A DNA stretch of 40,302 bases from Chelatococcus sambhunathii (GTDB lineage: Bacteria; Pseudomonadota; Alphaproteobacteria; Rhizobiales; Beijerinckiaceae), in NCBI RefSeq assembly GCF_001418005.1, contig NZ_LIOL01000017.1:1-40302 (forward strand). The letters run 5' to 3'. Position 1 is the first letter of the stretch. Every line of letters starts with the position of its first letter. The position numbers and the translations under genes are program-made. Below, one piece after another: positions 22,251 to 29,172 of this stretch. The notes under the pieces were generated by a model that was given only the letters and a program-made list of their open reading frames with translations, searched no databases and had not been told where the DNA came from.

Positions 22251-22991
22251 TTGGCAGAAGCAAAGAAGAAGCTGCCTGCTTTCAAGACGCCTCGACTGGT
22301 CTTCAAATTCCCGAAGCTGGTCGAGGCTGATTTTGGCAGTAACGAATACCCGAAGCCGGACGGCGAGTTCTCGACCAAGGCCATCGGCAAGGCCAGCGAT
22401 CCCGCTGTCCAGAAGCTCATCGCCCAGCTCCAGCCCCTGCATGACGCGGCAGTCGCGAAAGCAGAGGAGGAGTTCAAGAAGCTGAAGGCGGAGACCCGCA
22501 AGAAGCTCGGCGGCGTGAAAGTGAACGACCTCTACACCGAGCTTCTGGATCAGGAGACGGAAGAGCCGACCGGCGAGGTCGAGTTCAAGTTCGCGATGAA
22601 GCACCGCATCGAGATCAAGAAGGGTCCGAAGGCGGGAACGACGATCATCAAGTACCCGGCGCTGTTCGACGCCAAGGGCAGGCCGATGGTGGTCCGAGAC
22701 CGCAAGGGCAAGGTGCTCCCGAACGCTCCTCAGATTTGGGGCGGTACGGTCGGCATCATCGCCTTCGAAGCGTCCGACTACTTCATTCCCGGCACCGGCG
22801 CGGCCGGACTTAAGCTCAACCTCACCGCCGTCCAGATCATCGACCTCGTGTCGGGCGGTCAGCGGTCGGCCAGCTCCTTCGGCTTCGGCGAGGAGGACGG
22901 TTACGAGGGCGAGGACTACAGCGGCGGCGCTGACGAAGACGATGGCGATAGCGAAGCGTCGGACGACGAAGACGAGAACGACGACTTCTGA
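22251..22991 (+). CDS. Single-stranded DNA-binding protein (T7 gp2.5-like)
   Basis: 246 residues from TTG 22251, chosen because GGAAAG lies just upstream at the right spacing. It matches gp2.5 in order and style: a beta-barrel (OB-fold) N-terminal region (KLPAFKTPRLVFKFPKLVEA, then FGSNEYPKPDGEFSTKAIGK) and a very acidic C-terminal tail (DDEDENDDF) ending in Phe, the hallmark used to contact polymerase and helicase. Its role is to coat single-stranded DNA at the replication fork and aid annealing. It overlaps the next gene by about 50 bases. Confidence 0.9.
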   Translation: MAEAKKKLPAFKTPRLVFKFPKLVEADFGSNEYPKPDGEFSTKAIGKASDPAVQKLIAQLQPLHDAAVAKAEEEFKKLKAETRKKLGGVKVNDLYTELLDQETEEPTGEVEFKFAMKHRIEIKKGPKAGTTIIKYPALFDAKGRPMVVRDRKGKVLPNAPQIWGGTVGIIAFEASDYFIPGTGAAGLKLNLTAVQIIDLVSGGQRSASSFGFGEEDGYEGEDYSGGADEDDGDSEASDDEDENDDF

Positions 22992-23388
22992 TCCCGGCTT
23001 GGTCCACGGCTTCCGCAGCGGCCTAGAAGATAAGGTCGCTGCGGAGCTTGCCGCCAAGGGCGTTCCCGTCAGGTACGAGGACCCGGAGAGCGTGATCCGA
23101 TACACTTGGCCCTCCGAAGAGAGCAAGTATCACCCGGACTTCGTCCTCCCAAACGGCATCATCGTCGAGACAAAGGGCCGCTTCGTCACCAAGGATCGAC
23201 AGAAGCACAAGCTCATCAAAGAGCAGCACCCGGACCTCGATATTCGTTTCGTCTTTTCCAATTCCCGGCAGCGGATCAGCAAGACTTCCATGACCACCTA
23301 CGCCATGTGGTGCGAGAAGTACGGATTCCGCTACGCCGACAAGAGCATCCCCGACGCTTGGCTCAACGAGCCCGCAAAGGGGGCCTAA
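22942..23388 (+). CDS. Endonuclease I, Holliday-junction resolvase (T7 gp3-like)
   Basis: 148 residues, close to T7's 149. The family pattern is clear: FRSGLEDKVAAELAAKGVPV, HPDFVLPNGIIVETKGRF (with the PDF...ETK nuclease core, Asp and Glu-Xaa-Lys), then KEQHPDLDIRFVFSNSRQRI. It resolves branched DNA and degrades host DNA. ATG 22942 is taken as start, although it lies inside the acidic tail codons of the SSB gene; a TTG further on (about 23000) is an alternative that still keeps the domain. Confidence 0.95.
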   Translation: MAIAKRRTTKTRTTTSDPGLVHGFRSGLEDKVAAELAAKGVPVRYEDPESVIRYTWPSEESKYHPDFVLPNGIIVETKGRFVTKDRQKHKLIKEQHPDLDIRFVFSNSRQRISKTSMTTYAMWCEKYGFRYADKSIPDAWLNEPAKGA

Positions 23389-23389
23389 C

Positions 23390-24001
23390 ATGCGCAACAT
23401 CACCCATATCGTCCTCCACTGCACGGCCACTCCGGCCGGGCGAGAGGTGTCCGTTAAGGAGATCGATCGGTGGCACCGGCAGGCCGGGTTCGCCAAGATC
23501 GGCTACCACTACGTGATCCACCTCGACGGCTCGGTCTCAACGGGCCGCCCGCTGGAGGAGCCCGGAGCCCACGTTGCGGGCCACAACGCGACCACCATCG
23601 GCATCTCGTATGTCGGCGGCGTTGATGCGAACGACATCAACAAGGCGGTGGACACCCGAACCCCCGCACAGAAGGCCGCCATGGAGCGGCTCGTGAAGGG
23701 GCTGAAGGCTCGCTTCCCTGCGGCCGAGGTTCTCGGGCATCGCGACTTCCCGAACGTAGCGAAGGCGTGCCCCAGCTTCGATGCCCGCAAGTGGTGGGCC
23801 GAAGTCAGTCAGGTCCCAGGCATACCCGGCATCCCAACACCGGCCGCTTCCAAGCCGGCGGGCAAGTCCTACACCGTGGTGAAGGGCGACAGCCTCAGCG
23901 CCATTGCGCGGAAACACGGCGTGGACCTGTTCAAGCTGGCTGAGATTAACGGTCGCGTGAACACCGTTCTGAATATCGGGGAAGTTCTGAAGCTTCCCTG
24001 A
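23390..24001 (+). CDS. N-acetylmuramoyl-L-alanine amidase (T7 gp3.5-like) with LysM domain
   Basis: 203 residues, ATG one base after the endonuclease stop. Residues 1-145 are a zinc amidase: HIVLHCTATPAGREVSVKEI with the first zinc His, WHRQAGFAKIGYHYVIHLDG, and GHRDFPNVAKACPSFD with the remaining His/Cys ligands and the Lys before Ala-Cys that T7 lysozyme uses. A Pro/Ala linker leads to a C-terminal LysM domain (about 158-203, SYTVVKGDSLSAIARKHGVD). T7 lysozyme (151 residues) has no LysM. It digests peptidoglycan at lysis. T7 lysozyme also inhibits its RNA polymerase; whether this one does cannot be seen. Confidence 0.95.
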   Translation: MRNITHIVLHCTATPAGREVSVKEIDRWHRQAGFAKIGYHYVIHLDGSVSTGRPLEEPGAHVAGHNATTIGISYVGGVDANDINKAVDTRTPAQKAAMERLVKGLKARFPAAEVLGHRDFPNVAKACPSFDARKWWAEVSQVPGIPGIPTPAASKPAGKSYTVVKGDSLSAIARKHGVDLFKLAEINGRVNTVLNIGEVLKLP

Positions 24002-24017
24002 GTGCAGTCACTGCACC
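24001..24017. repeat. Dispersed palindrome copy over the amidase stop
   Basis: AGTGCAGTCACTGCACC; starts on the last base of the TGA stop codon and lies 10 bases ahead of the promoter at 24028. Confidence 0.9.
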
Positions 24018-24027
24018 ACATCGGGGG

Positions 24028-24044
24028 ATTAACCCCCACTTATA
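24028..24044 (+). promoter_or_regulatory. Phage RNA polymerase promoter
   Basis: ATTAACCCCCACTTATA, full consensus, between the palindrome at 24001 and a terminator-like hairpin beginning eight bases later. Confidence 0.9.
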
Positions 24045-24051
24045 CTGAAGA

Positions 24052-24084
24052 GGCCCTGCTGTAATTGGCGGGGCCTTTTCTTTT
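24052..24084 (+). terminator. Terminator-like hairpin at the start of the transcript
   Basis: GGCCCTGC (24052-24059) pairs with GCGGGGCC (24068-24075), then TTTTCTTTT. It would end host or upstream transcripts and sits at about +8 of the 24028 transcript. Confidence 0.8.
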
Positions 24085-24126
24085 CCAGCGTTCCTCATAC
24101 GCACTCACTGAGAAGGAAGAGAATAG

Positions 24127-24999
24127 ATGGCTATGAAGTTCAAGGCCGGCGATGTCGTCCGGCATCTCCCCGGCGCGGTCAAGGGCTATCTGACCGAGAG
24201 CATGTTTCTCAGCTATTCCGGCGGAAAGCACGGGGACACCTATGTTGTCACTGAGGTAGGCCCGACGACTGTTGCGCTGAAGGGCGTTCCGCGCCGCTGG
24301 CTCCACGCTCGTTTCGAGAAGGTCGGGGACACCCTCCGCATCAAGGAAGGGGAGACCTACCGCGCCCGCAACGGGCAGAAGATCGGCCCGATGATTGCGA
24401 ATAACGGGCTCCTCTTCGGTGGCGAATGGGAGTTCTACGTTACGCATGACGTTCCCGGCACCGGTCTCGGGAAAGCGTGGCGGGCTGACGGCACCTTCCG
24501 TTACGACCGCAGGGCCGATCCGTTCGACCTCGTGGCGGTGTGGAAGGACGACAACATTCCGTCCGCTGAGGTCGCCATCGGCCCGAAGGCTCCTCCCGTG
24601 AAGGTGCTCCCCGGCGACAAGATCAGGGGCTCGGACTGGCGGTACGGCCATCCGGCGTACACTGGACGCGACAAGGTCGGCACCGTTAGCCACGTGCGAG
24701 GCGGCATCACCTACCTCCGAGAAGGCGGCGCCGTTTGGGCTGACAATGTCGAGCTAATCGAGCGCATCGAGAAGGCGGACGGCCCGGCAATCGTGGTGCG
24801 CGTGTCTGAGTTCGGTAAGCTGGAGGCGGCGGCAAACCCGTACATCCATCCGAACCGCGCGTCGGCAGAAGCCGAGGCCAAGCGCCTTGCCGAGCAGATG
24901 CGTGGCGTGGACTTCCGAGTCTACTCGTTCACCCATCTGACGACCGCTCGCGCTGCCCTTCCGGTCATGCCGATGGCGCAGGTCGTGAAGGTGGCGTGA
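24127..24999 (+). CDS. Unknown protein with two SH3-like segments
   Basis: 290 residues, ATG after GAAGGAAGAG; a second ATG two codons later is equally possible. Two segments look like small SH3/KOW-type barrels: residues about 5-75 (KFKAGDVVRHLPGAVKGYL ... KHGDTYVVTEVG) and about 160-215 (VLPGDKIRGSDWRYGHPAYT then DKVGTVSHVRGGITYL). A middle segment (about 75-155) is Gly/Trp-rich. The C-terminal 65 residues are a helical part with an Ala/Glu-rich helix (ASAEAEAKRLAEQMRG). It is under the 24028 promoter. Nothing shows a catalytic site; a protein- or nucleic-acid-binding role is a guess. Confidence 0.6.
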   Translation: MAMKFKAGDVVRHLPGAVKGYLTESMFLSYSGGKHGDTYVVTEVGPTTVALKGVPRRWLHARFEKVGDTLRIKEGETYRARNGQKIGPMIANNGLLFGGEWEFYVTHDVPGTGLGKAWRADGTFRYDRRADPFDLVAVWKDDNIPSAEVAIGPKAPPVKVLPGDKIRGSDWRYGHPAYTGRDKVGTVSHVRGGITYLREGGAVWADNVELIERIEKADGPAIVVRVSEFGKLEAAANPYIHPNRASAEAEAKRLAEQMRGVDFRVYSFTHLTTARAALPVMPMAQVVKVA

Positions 25000-25178
25000 T
25001 GCCGGCAGTCCTCGTCCTCGCGTGGCTTGTCATTGTCCTAACAGCGCTCGTCGGATGGGTGATGAACATCATCGCCCTTGTCGGGATGCTTGACGGTGCA
25101 GTCACGGCACTCTTCATCGCCCGCATCGTCGGCGTCTTCATTGCCCCGCTCGGGGCCGTGCTCGGGCTCTTCGTCTAG
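24999..25178 (+). CDS. Two-span small membrane protein
   Basis: 59 residues, start ATG overlapping the previous stop (TGATG). Two hydrophobic helices are seen: residues 3-25 (VLVLAWLVIVLTALVGWVMN) and about 38-58 (LFIARIVGVFIAPLGAVLGL). The GWVMNIIALV ... FIAPLGAVLG pattern occurs in small membrane proteins of many phages, which are often annotated only as membrane proteins. Palindrome-like sequence 25095-25111 lies inside. A strong terminator follows 34 bases after the stop. Function unknown. Confidence 0.7.
   Translation: MPAVLVLAWLVIVLTALVGWVMNIIALVGMLDGAVTALFIARIVGVFIAPLGAVLGLFV
25095..25111. repeat. Degenerate palindrome copy
   Basis: GGTGCAGTCACGGCACT; one internal arm mismatch, inside the membrane-protein gene. 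Confidence 0.65.
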
Positions 25179-25212
25179 CCACCCAGCCCTCCACCAATCG
25201 TGACCCTTCGCA

Positions 25213-25246
25213 GCCCTCGGCAGTCCCGCCGGGGGCTTCGTCTTTT
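25213..25246 (+). terminator. Terminator after the two-span membrane protein
   Basis: GCCCTCGGC pairs with GCCGGGGGC (one G-T), six-base loop, then TTCGTCTTTT. Confidence 0.8.
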
Positions 25247-25280
25247 CAGCTCTTAAGCATCCACCGGAAAGGAAAGACCA

Positions 25281-25730
25281 ATGTCCGCTCTTGCAGCGCT
25301 CCTCAACCTGTCCCCGCAGGCCCGCAAAATCCACGACCACATGGTCAAGGCGGGCAGCATCTCGGCCCGCGAAGCGATGGCCGATTACGGCATCACCTCG
25401 GCAACCCTCGCCCGGCGCATCTGCGACATCGAGGAGGCCGGCTTCGTGGTCAAGCGGGAGCAGCGCGTGCACCCGATCCACAAGCGCAAGTACACCCGCT
25501 ATTCCATCGACAGCGAGGCGGTCCCTCCTGCGCCCGCTCCTGAGCCGTTCAAGGTCGGCGACCGGGTCCGCGTCAGGGAAGGCTTCCCGGACGAGGAAGA
25601 CGTGGGCCGCATGGGCAAAGTCATCCGAGTCCGCCCGGCCCACTACACGTTCCCTTTCGAGGTTCTCCTCGACGGAGACAGCGAGCCGTGGCCCGTGAGG
25701 GCGACTGAGATCGAGCGGGTGGAGGACTGA
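25281..25730 (+). CDS. Winged-helix (HTH_39-like) plus SH3-like regulatory protein
   Basis: 149 residues, ATG after GGAAAGGAAAG. Residues about 8-65 (LSPQARKIHDHMVKAGSISA, REAMADYGITSATLARRICD, IEEAGFVVKREQ) form the winged-helix DNA-binding type often seen in phage proteins. After a Pro-rich linker (80-88), residues 90-145 (FKVGDRVRVREGFPDEEDVG then GKVIRVRPAHYTF) are an SH3/KOW-like barrel similar to those in the gene at 24127. The stop is followed at once by a palindrome copy. A DNA-binding regulatory role is likely; target unknown. It is another candidate reader of the dispersed palindrome. Confidence 0.7.
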   Translation: MSALAALLNLSPQARKIHDHMVKAGSISAREAMADYGITSATLARRICDIEEAGFVVKREQRVHPIHKRKYTRYSIDSEAVPPAPAPEPFKVGDRVRVREGFPDEEDVGRMGKVIRVRPAHYTFPFEVLLDGDSEPWPVRATEIERVED

Positions 25731-25747
25731 AGTGCAGTCACTTCACC
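25731..25747. repeat. Dispersed palindrome copy containing a start codon
   Basis: AGTGCAGTCACTTCACC, one arm mismatch; GTG 25732 within it is the likely start of the next gene. Confidence 0.8.
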
Positions 25748-25893
25748 AGTTCCTCATCGACTTCCGCACCCGTCAGTGGAACGCGCTGGTAGCCCCGCGC
25801 TACCGCCTCATCAACGAGACGGCCACCCACATGATCTTCCTGCACCCGACCAAGGGGCACCGGAAGATCGCCAAGCGGCGGCTCGGCCTGTGA
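25732..25893 (+). CDS. Small basic protein, 53 residues
   Basis: GTG 25732 lies two bases after the preceding stop, inside a palindrome copy that encodes MQSLH. The product (MQSLHQFLIDFRTRQWNALV then APRYRLINETATHMIF) is short, basic at the end (GHRKIAKRRLGL), without a membrane segment. The stop TGA overlaps the next GTG. The chain of overlaps supports it. No family recognised. Confidence 0.55.
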   Translation: MQSLHQFLIDFRTRQWNALVAPRYRLINETATHMIFLHPTKGHRKIAKRRLGL

Positions 25894-25967
25894 GTCCGGC
25901 CGCTCGCCACGACATGGCGTTTCTCGCCATCTCCTTCGGCATTCTCATTCTGGTGATCCTCGCATGA
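25890..25967 (+). CDS. Membrane microprotein, 25 residues
   Basis: GTG 25890 overlaps the preceding TGA and its own stop overlaps the next ATG (ATGA). The product is MSPAARHDMAFLAISFGILI followed by LVILA: a short polar head and one membrane-spanning helix to the very C-terminus. An ATG at 25914 would give only 17 residues. The double overlap and the pure hydrophobic helix make a real small gene likely. Confidence 0.5.
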   Translation: MSPAARHDMAFLAISFGILILVILA

Positions 25968-26182
25968 AGAACCCCCTCAAGAAGCCGAAGACCCTCGGGT
26001 CCATCCTCGGCACCTTCAATAAGACCCTTGCTGATCTTGATGCCCTCATCAATCGCAACAGCGATCAGATCAGCGCCAACGAATGCGCGATCCTCGACCT
26101 CCGGGCTGAGGCCGCAACCCTCAAATCGGAGAATGAGCAGGCGCTGCGCGTCTCGGCTCGCATCAAGGAGTTCGTGTCGTGA
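25964..26182 (+). CDS. Small coiled-coil protein, 72 residues
   Basis: ATG 25964 overlaps the preceding stop. After a basic head (MKNPLKKPKTLGSILGTFNK) residues 20-65 form a coiled coil (DLDALINRNSDQISANECAI, DLRAEAATLKSENEQALRVS). It ends IKEFVS, overlapping the GTG start of the SPFH gene by four bases. This arrangement (membrane peptide, coiled coil, SPFH protein) suggests a functional set at the membrane. No family recognised. Confidence 0.65.
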   Translation: MKNPLKKPKTLGSILGTFNKTLADLDALINRNSDQISANECAILDLRAEAATLKSENEQALRVSARIKEFVS

Positions 26183-27039
26183 AGGCTCCCGTCATCGCAG
26201 TTGGTGTTGTCGCCGGCCTGTTCGGCATCTCGACCCTCTTCGGCTCATGGTACACGGTCGGGGAGGGTGAACGTGGTGTGCTCACCCGTAATGGGGCCGT
26301 GATCGGCACCGCCAATCCGGGCCTCGGGTTCAAGCTCCCGTTCATCGACGGTGTCGAGAAGGTCTCCGTCCAGACCCGCTACGCCGGCTACAAGAAGGTT
26401 CAAGGCTACAGCCGCGACCAGCAGCCGGCAGACATGACCCTGTCGGTCAACTATCGCCTGTCACCCGACAAGGTTCAGGAGATCTACACGCGCTTCGGCG
26501 GTGAGGAGGGCCTCGTCGCCCGCCTCATCACCCCACGTGTGCTGGCCGAGACCAAGACGGTCTTCGGGCGCTTCACTGCCGTCATGGCTGTGCAGGAGCG
26601 GGACCGCCTCAATAGCGAGGTGCGGGCTGCCATCGCGGATGCGGCCGGCGAGTTCGTCACCATCGAGGGTGTCCAGATCGAGAACATCGACTTCTCGGAT
26701 GCTTACGAGGCGTCCGTCGAGCAGCGGATGCTCGCGGAGGTGGAGGTACAGAAGCTGCGCCAGAACGCCGAGCGCGAAAAGGTGCAGGCCGGTATCGTCG
26801 AGACGCAGGCCGCAGCCAAGGCAAAGGCCGTCCGCGCGATGGCTGAGGCGGAAGCCGAGGCAGTCAAGCTGAAGGGCGCCGCCGAGGCGACCGCCATCCG
26901 GGCTCGGGGCGAGGCGCTACGGGATAACCCGTCGCTCGTCGGGCTCGTGCAGGCGGAGCGGTGGGACGGCAAGTTGCCCGCCACCATGGTTCCCGGCTCG
27001 GCCCTGCCAATGCTCTCGCTCGGTAAGCAGGTGCAGTGA
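26179..27039 (+). CDS. SPFH/prohibitin-like (band 7, HflC-like) membrane protein
   Basis: 286 residues from GTG 26179. Residues 4-24 are an N-terminal membrane anchor (VIAVGVVAGLFGISTLFGSW). Residues about 28-175 are the SPFH domain (VGEGERGVLTRNGAVIGTAN, PGLGFKLPFIDGVEKVSVQT, YRLSPDKVQEIYTRFGGEEG). Residues 175-245 are a long Ala/Glu/Lys coiled coil (VQKLRQNAEREKVQAGIVET), and the end is polar. Cellular HflK/HflC proteins of this type form cages that restrain the FtsH protease and influence lambda lysogeny. A phage copy could protect phage proteins from FtsH or shape membrane sites; this is inference. It looks complete. Confidence 0.9.
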   Translation: MKAPVIAVGVVAGLFGISTLFGSWYTVGEGERGVLTRNGAVIGTANPGLGFKLPFIDGVEKVSVQTRYAGYKKVQGYSRDQQPADMTLSVNYRLSPDKVQEIYTRFGGEEGLVARLITPRVLAETKTVFGRFTAVMAVQERDRLNSEVRAAIADAAGEFVTIEGVQIENIDFSDAYEASVEQRMLAEVEVQKLRQNAEREKVQAGIVETQAAAKAKAVRAMAEAEAEAVKLKGAAEATAIRARGEALRDNPSLVGLVQAERWDGKLPATMVPGSALPMLSLGKQVQ

Positions 27040-27046
27040 CTCCACC
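27030..27046. repeat. Dispersed palindrome copy abutting a start codon
   Basis: GGTGCAGTGACTCCACC; one arm mismatch. It covers the SPFH stop (27037-27039) and ends one base before ATG 27047. Confidence 0.85.
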
Positions 27047-27274
27047 ATGAAGCTGCACACCCCAAACACGCGCCTCGGGAACTACTTCGTGGCCCGCATG
27101 GACAACGGAGCCCTCACCATCGTGGGGGCGTCCGAAAGCTATGTGGCTTACGAATATGCCGAGGCCCAACTCAAGGCCAGCAAGGGGAAGATCGACGGTG
27201 CCACCTACCTGATTGTGCAGGTGGTCGGCGAGTTCAAGGCGGCGGTCCAGCTCGCTTCTGTTCACCCCATGTAG
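27047..27274 (+). CDS. Small protein of unknown function, 75 residues
   Basis: ATG 27047 follows the palindrome directly, with no Shine-Dalgarno visible. The product begins MKLHTPNTRLGNYFVARMDN and has a mixed alpha/beta pattern (ALTIVGASESYVAYEYAEAQ, then YLIVQVVGEFKAAVQL). It lies eight bases ahead of the primase-helicase start and is probably co-transcribed with it. No family recognised. Confidence 0.6.
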   Translation: MKLHTPNTRLGNYFVARMDNGALTIVGASESYVAYEYAEAQLKASKGKIDGATYLIVQVVGEFKAAVQLASVHPM

Positions 27275-27281
27275 GAGACTG

Positions 27282-28958
27282 ATGTCTTGTGAAGAGCCGG
27301 AGGACAGTGAGTTCCTCCAGCACATCCCGTGCCCGTCCTGTGGATCGAGTGACGCAAACTCCCTCTACAGCGACGGGCACCAGTATTGTTTCGCCTGCGG
27401 CGCCTATACGCCCGCGAATGGCGAGACATCGAACATGGACAGTAACGCGAAAGGCAGGCCGCGAAGAATGGCCGACTTTGTGTCCGGCGAAACCCAGGCA
27501 TTGGGTAAGCGCCGGATCACCGAAGACACATGCCGCAAGTGGGGCTACCGGGTCGGCGACTTCAACGGGCACAAGGTCCAGATCGCCGACTACTGGAGCC
27601 CGGACGGCGCGGAGGTCGTAGCTCAGAAGCTACGCTTCCCCAACAAAGACTTCACCGTCGTCGGCAAGCTGAAGGAAGCCGGGCTCTTCGGGCAGCACCT
27701 GTGGCGCGACAAGGGCAAGCGCATCGTCATCACCGAGGGTGAGATTGATGCCCTGACGGTGTCCCAGCTTCAGGACAACAAATGGCCCGTTGTCTCCGTC
27801 CCGAACGGGGCGCAGGGTGCCAAGAAGTCCCTCCAGAAGAACCTTCAGTACCTTCTCGGGTTCGATGAGATCGTCCTCTTCTTCGACAATGATGAGGAGG
27901 GTCGCAAGGCCACCGAAGAGTGCGCCCCTCTGTTCCCGCCCGGCCGCTGCAAAGTTGCCCGCATGTCCACCTTCAAGGACGCGAGCGAGGCCATGCAGGC
28001 CGGCAAGGGCGGGGAGGTCATCGACGCGATTTGGGGGGCCAAGGTCCACCGCCCTGACGGGGTCCTCAACGGCGCCGAGATGTGGGAGGCAATCGTCACA
28101 GACGATGCCGCCGTGGAGGCTGCCGAGTATCCTTGGGAGGGCCTCAACCGCATCACGCACGGGTTGCGCGGCGCGGAGCTGGTGACGATCACCGCAGGCT
28201 CCGGCGTCGGCAAATCTGCGGTTGTCCGCGAGGTTGCCCATCACCTTGTCCGCTCCGGCGAGACGGTCGGTATGCTCATGCTTGAAGAGAGCGTGAAGCG
28301 CACCGCCAAGGGTCTGATGTCGATTGAGCTTAACCGCCCGATCCATCTCGACCTGACGCCTTGGAGCGCCCTCGACGCCGCCGATCAGGAAGCCCGAAAG
28401 CGGGCCTATGAGGCCACGCTAGGGTCGGGGAGGGTGTACCTCTACGACCACTTCGGGTCCACTGAGGTGGACAACCTCCTCAACCGCATTCGCTATCTCG
28501 CGGCCGGCTGCGGCTGTCGCTACATCATTCTCGACCACCTCTCCATTGTGGTGTCGGGGCTGGACGATGGCGACGAACGCAAGGCCATTGACGTGGCTAT
28601 GACCAAACTTCGCACCCTCGTGCAGGAGACCGGCGTCTGCCTCATCATGGTCTCGCACCTACGCCGCCCGGCTGGCGACAAGGGCCACGAGCAGGGGGCG
28701 GAGACTTCTCTGTCGCAGCTTCGCGGCTCGCACTCCATCGCCCAGCTTTCGGACATGGTCCTCGGGCTGGAGCGTAACCAGCAGGACGAGAAGACGAAGG
28801 ACATCACCACCGTCCGCGTCCTGAAGAACCGCTTCTCCGGCGAGACCGGCATCGCAACGCATCTCCTCTTCGACAGGGAGACCGGGCGATTGTCTGAGTG
28901 CCGCCCGGAGTTCCTGACGGGGGACACCACGTCGGACGACGGGGACGACCCCTTTTGA
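27282..28958 (+). CDS. DNA primase-helicase (T7 gp4-like)
   Basis: 558 residues from ATG 27282 (site TAGGAGACT), near T7's 566. The zinc-binding head has Cys17, Cys20, Cys36 and Cys39 (CPSCGSS...YCFACG), the same spacing as T7. The TOPRIM primase core follows (TEGEIDALTVSQ, then FFDNDEEGRKA). The helicase domain starts about residue 275; Walker A is GSGVGKSAV near 306, and later LDHLSIVVSG and SHLRRP are helicase motifs. The protein makes RNA primers and unwinds DNA at the fork. The stretch KDITTVRVLKNRFSGETG near the C-terminus matches the family. Complete. Confidence 0.97.
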   Translation: MSCEEPEDSEFLQHIPCPSCGSSDANSLYSDGHQYCFACGAYTPANGETSNMDSNAKGRPRRMADFVSGETQALGKRRITEDTCRKWGYRVGDFNGHKVQIADYWSPDGAEVVAQKLRFPNKDFTVVGKLKEAGLFGQHLWRDKGKRIVITEGEIDALTVSQLQDNKWPVVSVPNGAQGAKKSLQKNLQYLLGFDEIVLFFDNDEEGRKATEECAPLFPPGRCKVARMSTFKDASEAMQAGKGGEVIDAIWGAKVHRPDGVLNGAEMWEAIVTDDAAVEAAEYPWEGLNRITHGLRGAELVTITAGSGVGKSAVVREVAHHLVRSGETVGMLMLEESVKRTAKGLMSIELNRPIHLDLTPWSALDAADQEARKRAYEATLGSGRVYLYDHFGSTEVDNLLNRIRYLAAGCGCRYIILDHLSIVVSGLDDGDERKAIDVAMTKLRTLVQETGVCLIMVSHLRRPAGDKGHEQGAETSLSQLRGSHSIAQLSDMVLGLERNQQDEKTKDITTVRVLKNRFSGETGIATHLLFDRETGRLSECRPEFLTGDTTSDDGDDPF

Positions 28959-28987
28959 CCTAACGGTCCCACAAACGGAACTATCCA

Positions 28988-29116
28988 ATGAACCGTAGGC
29001 TTCTCTTTGCCGCTCTCGCGGCGCTCGCGCTCGCCGCCTGCACCACCGCCAGCGAGGGCCTGTATTGGGCTCGGCTGGCGACTGACATGGCCGAGATCGT
29101 TCTGACCACCCGCTAA
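28988..29116 (+). CDS. Small lipoprotein, 42 residues
   Basis: ATG 28988, stop TAA 29114-29116. MNRRLLFAALAALALAACTT is a textbook lipoprotein signal: basic head, hydrophobic core, lipobox L-A-A-Cys (LAAC, Cys18). The mature peptide is only 25 residues (CTTASEGLYWARLATDMAEI...). Small phage lipoproteins are known for superinfection exclusion or as outer-membrane spanins (Rz1 type). No Rz partner is seen beside it, and it lies between replication genes, not in a lysis cassette, so its function stays open. Confidence 0.65.
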   Translation: MNRRLLFAALAALALAACTTASEGLYWARLATDMAEIVLTTR

Positions 29117-29130
29117 GTGACGCACCGTCA

Positions 29131-29147
29131 GGTGTAGTCACTGCACC
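29131..29147. repeat. Dispersed palindrome copy
   Basis: GGTGTAGTCACTGCACC, one arm mismatch (C to T), between the lipoprotein and DNA polymerase genes. Confidence 0.85.
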
Positions 29148-29172
29148 TATCGGGCGTCCCCGTGATGGACGC

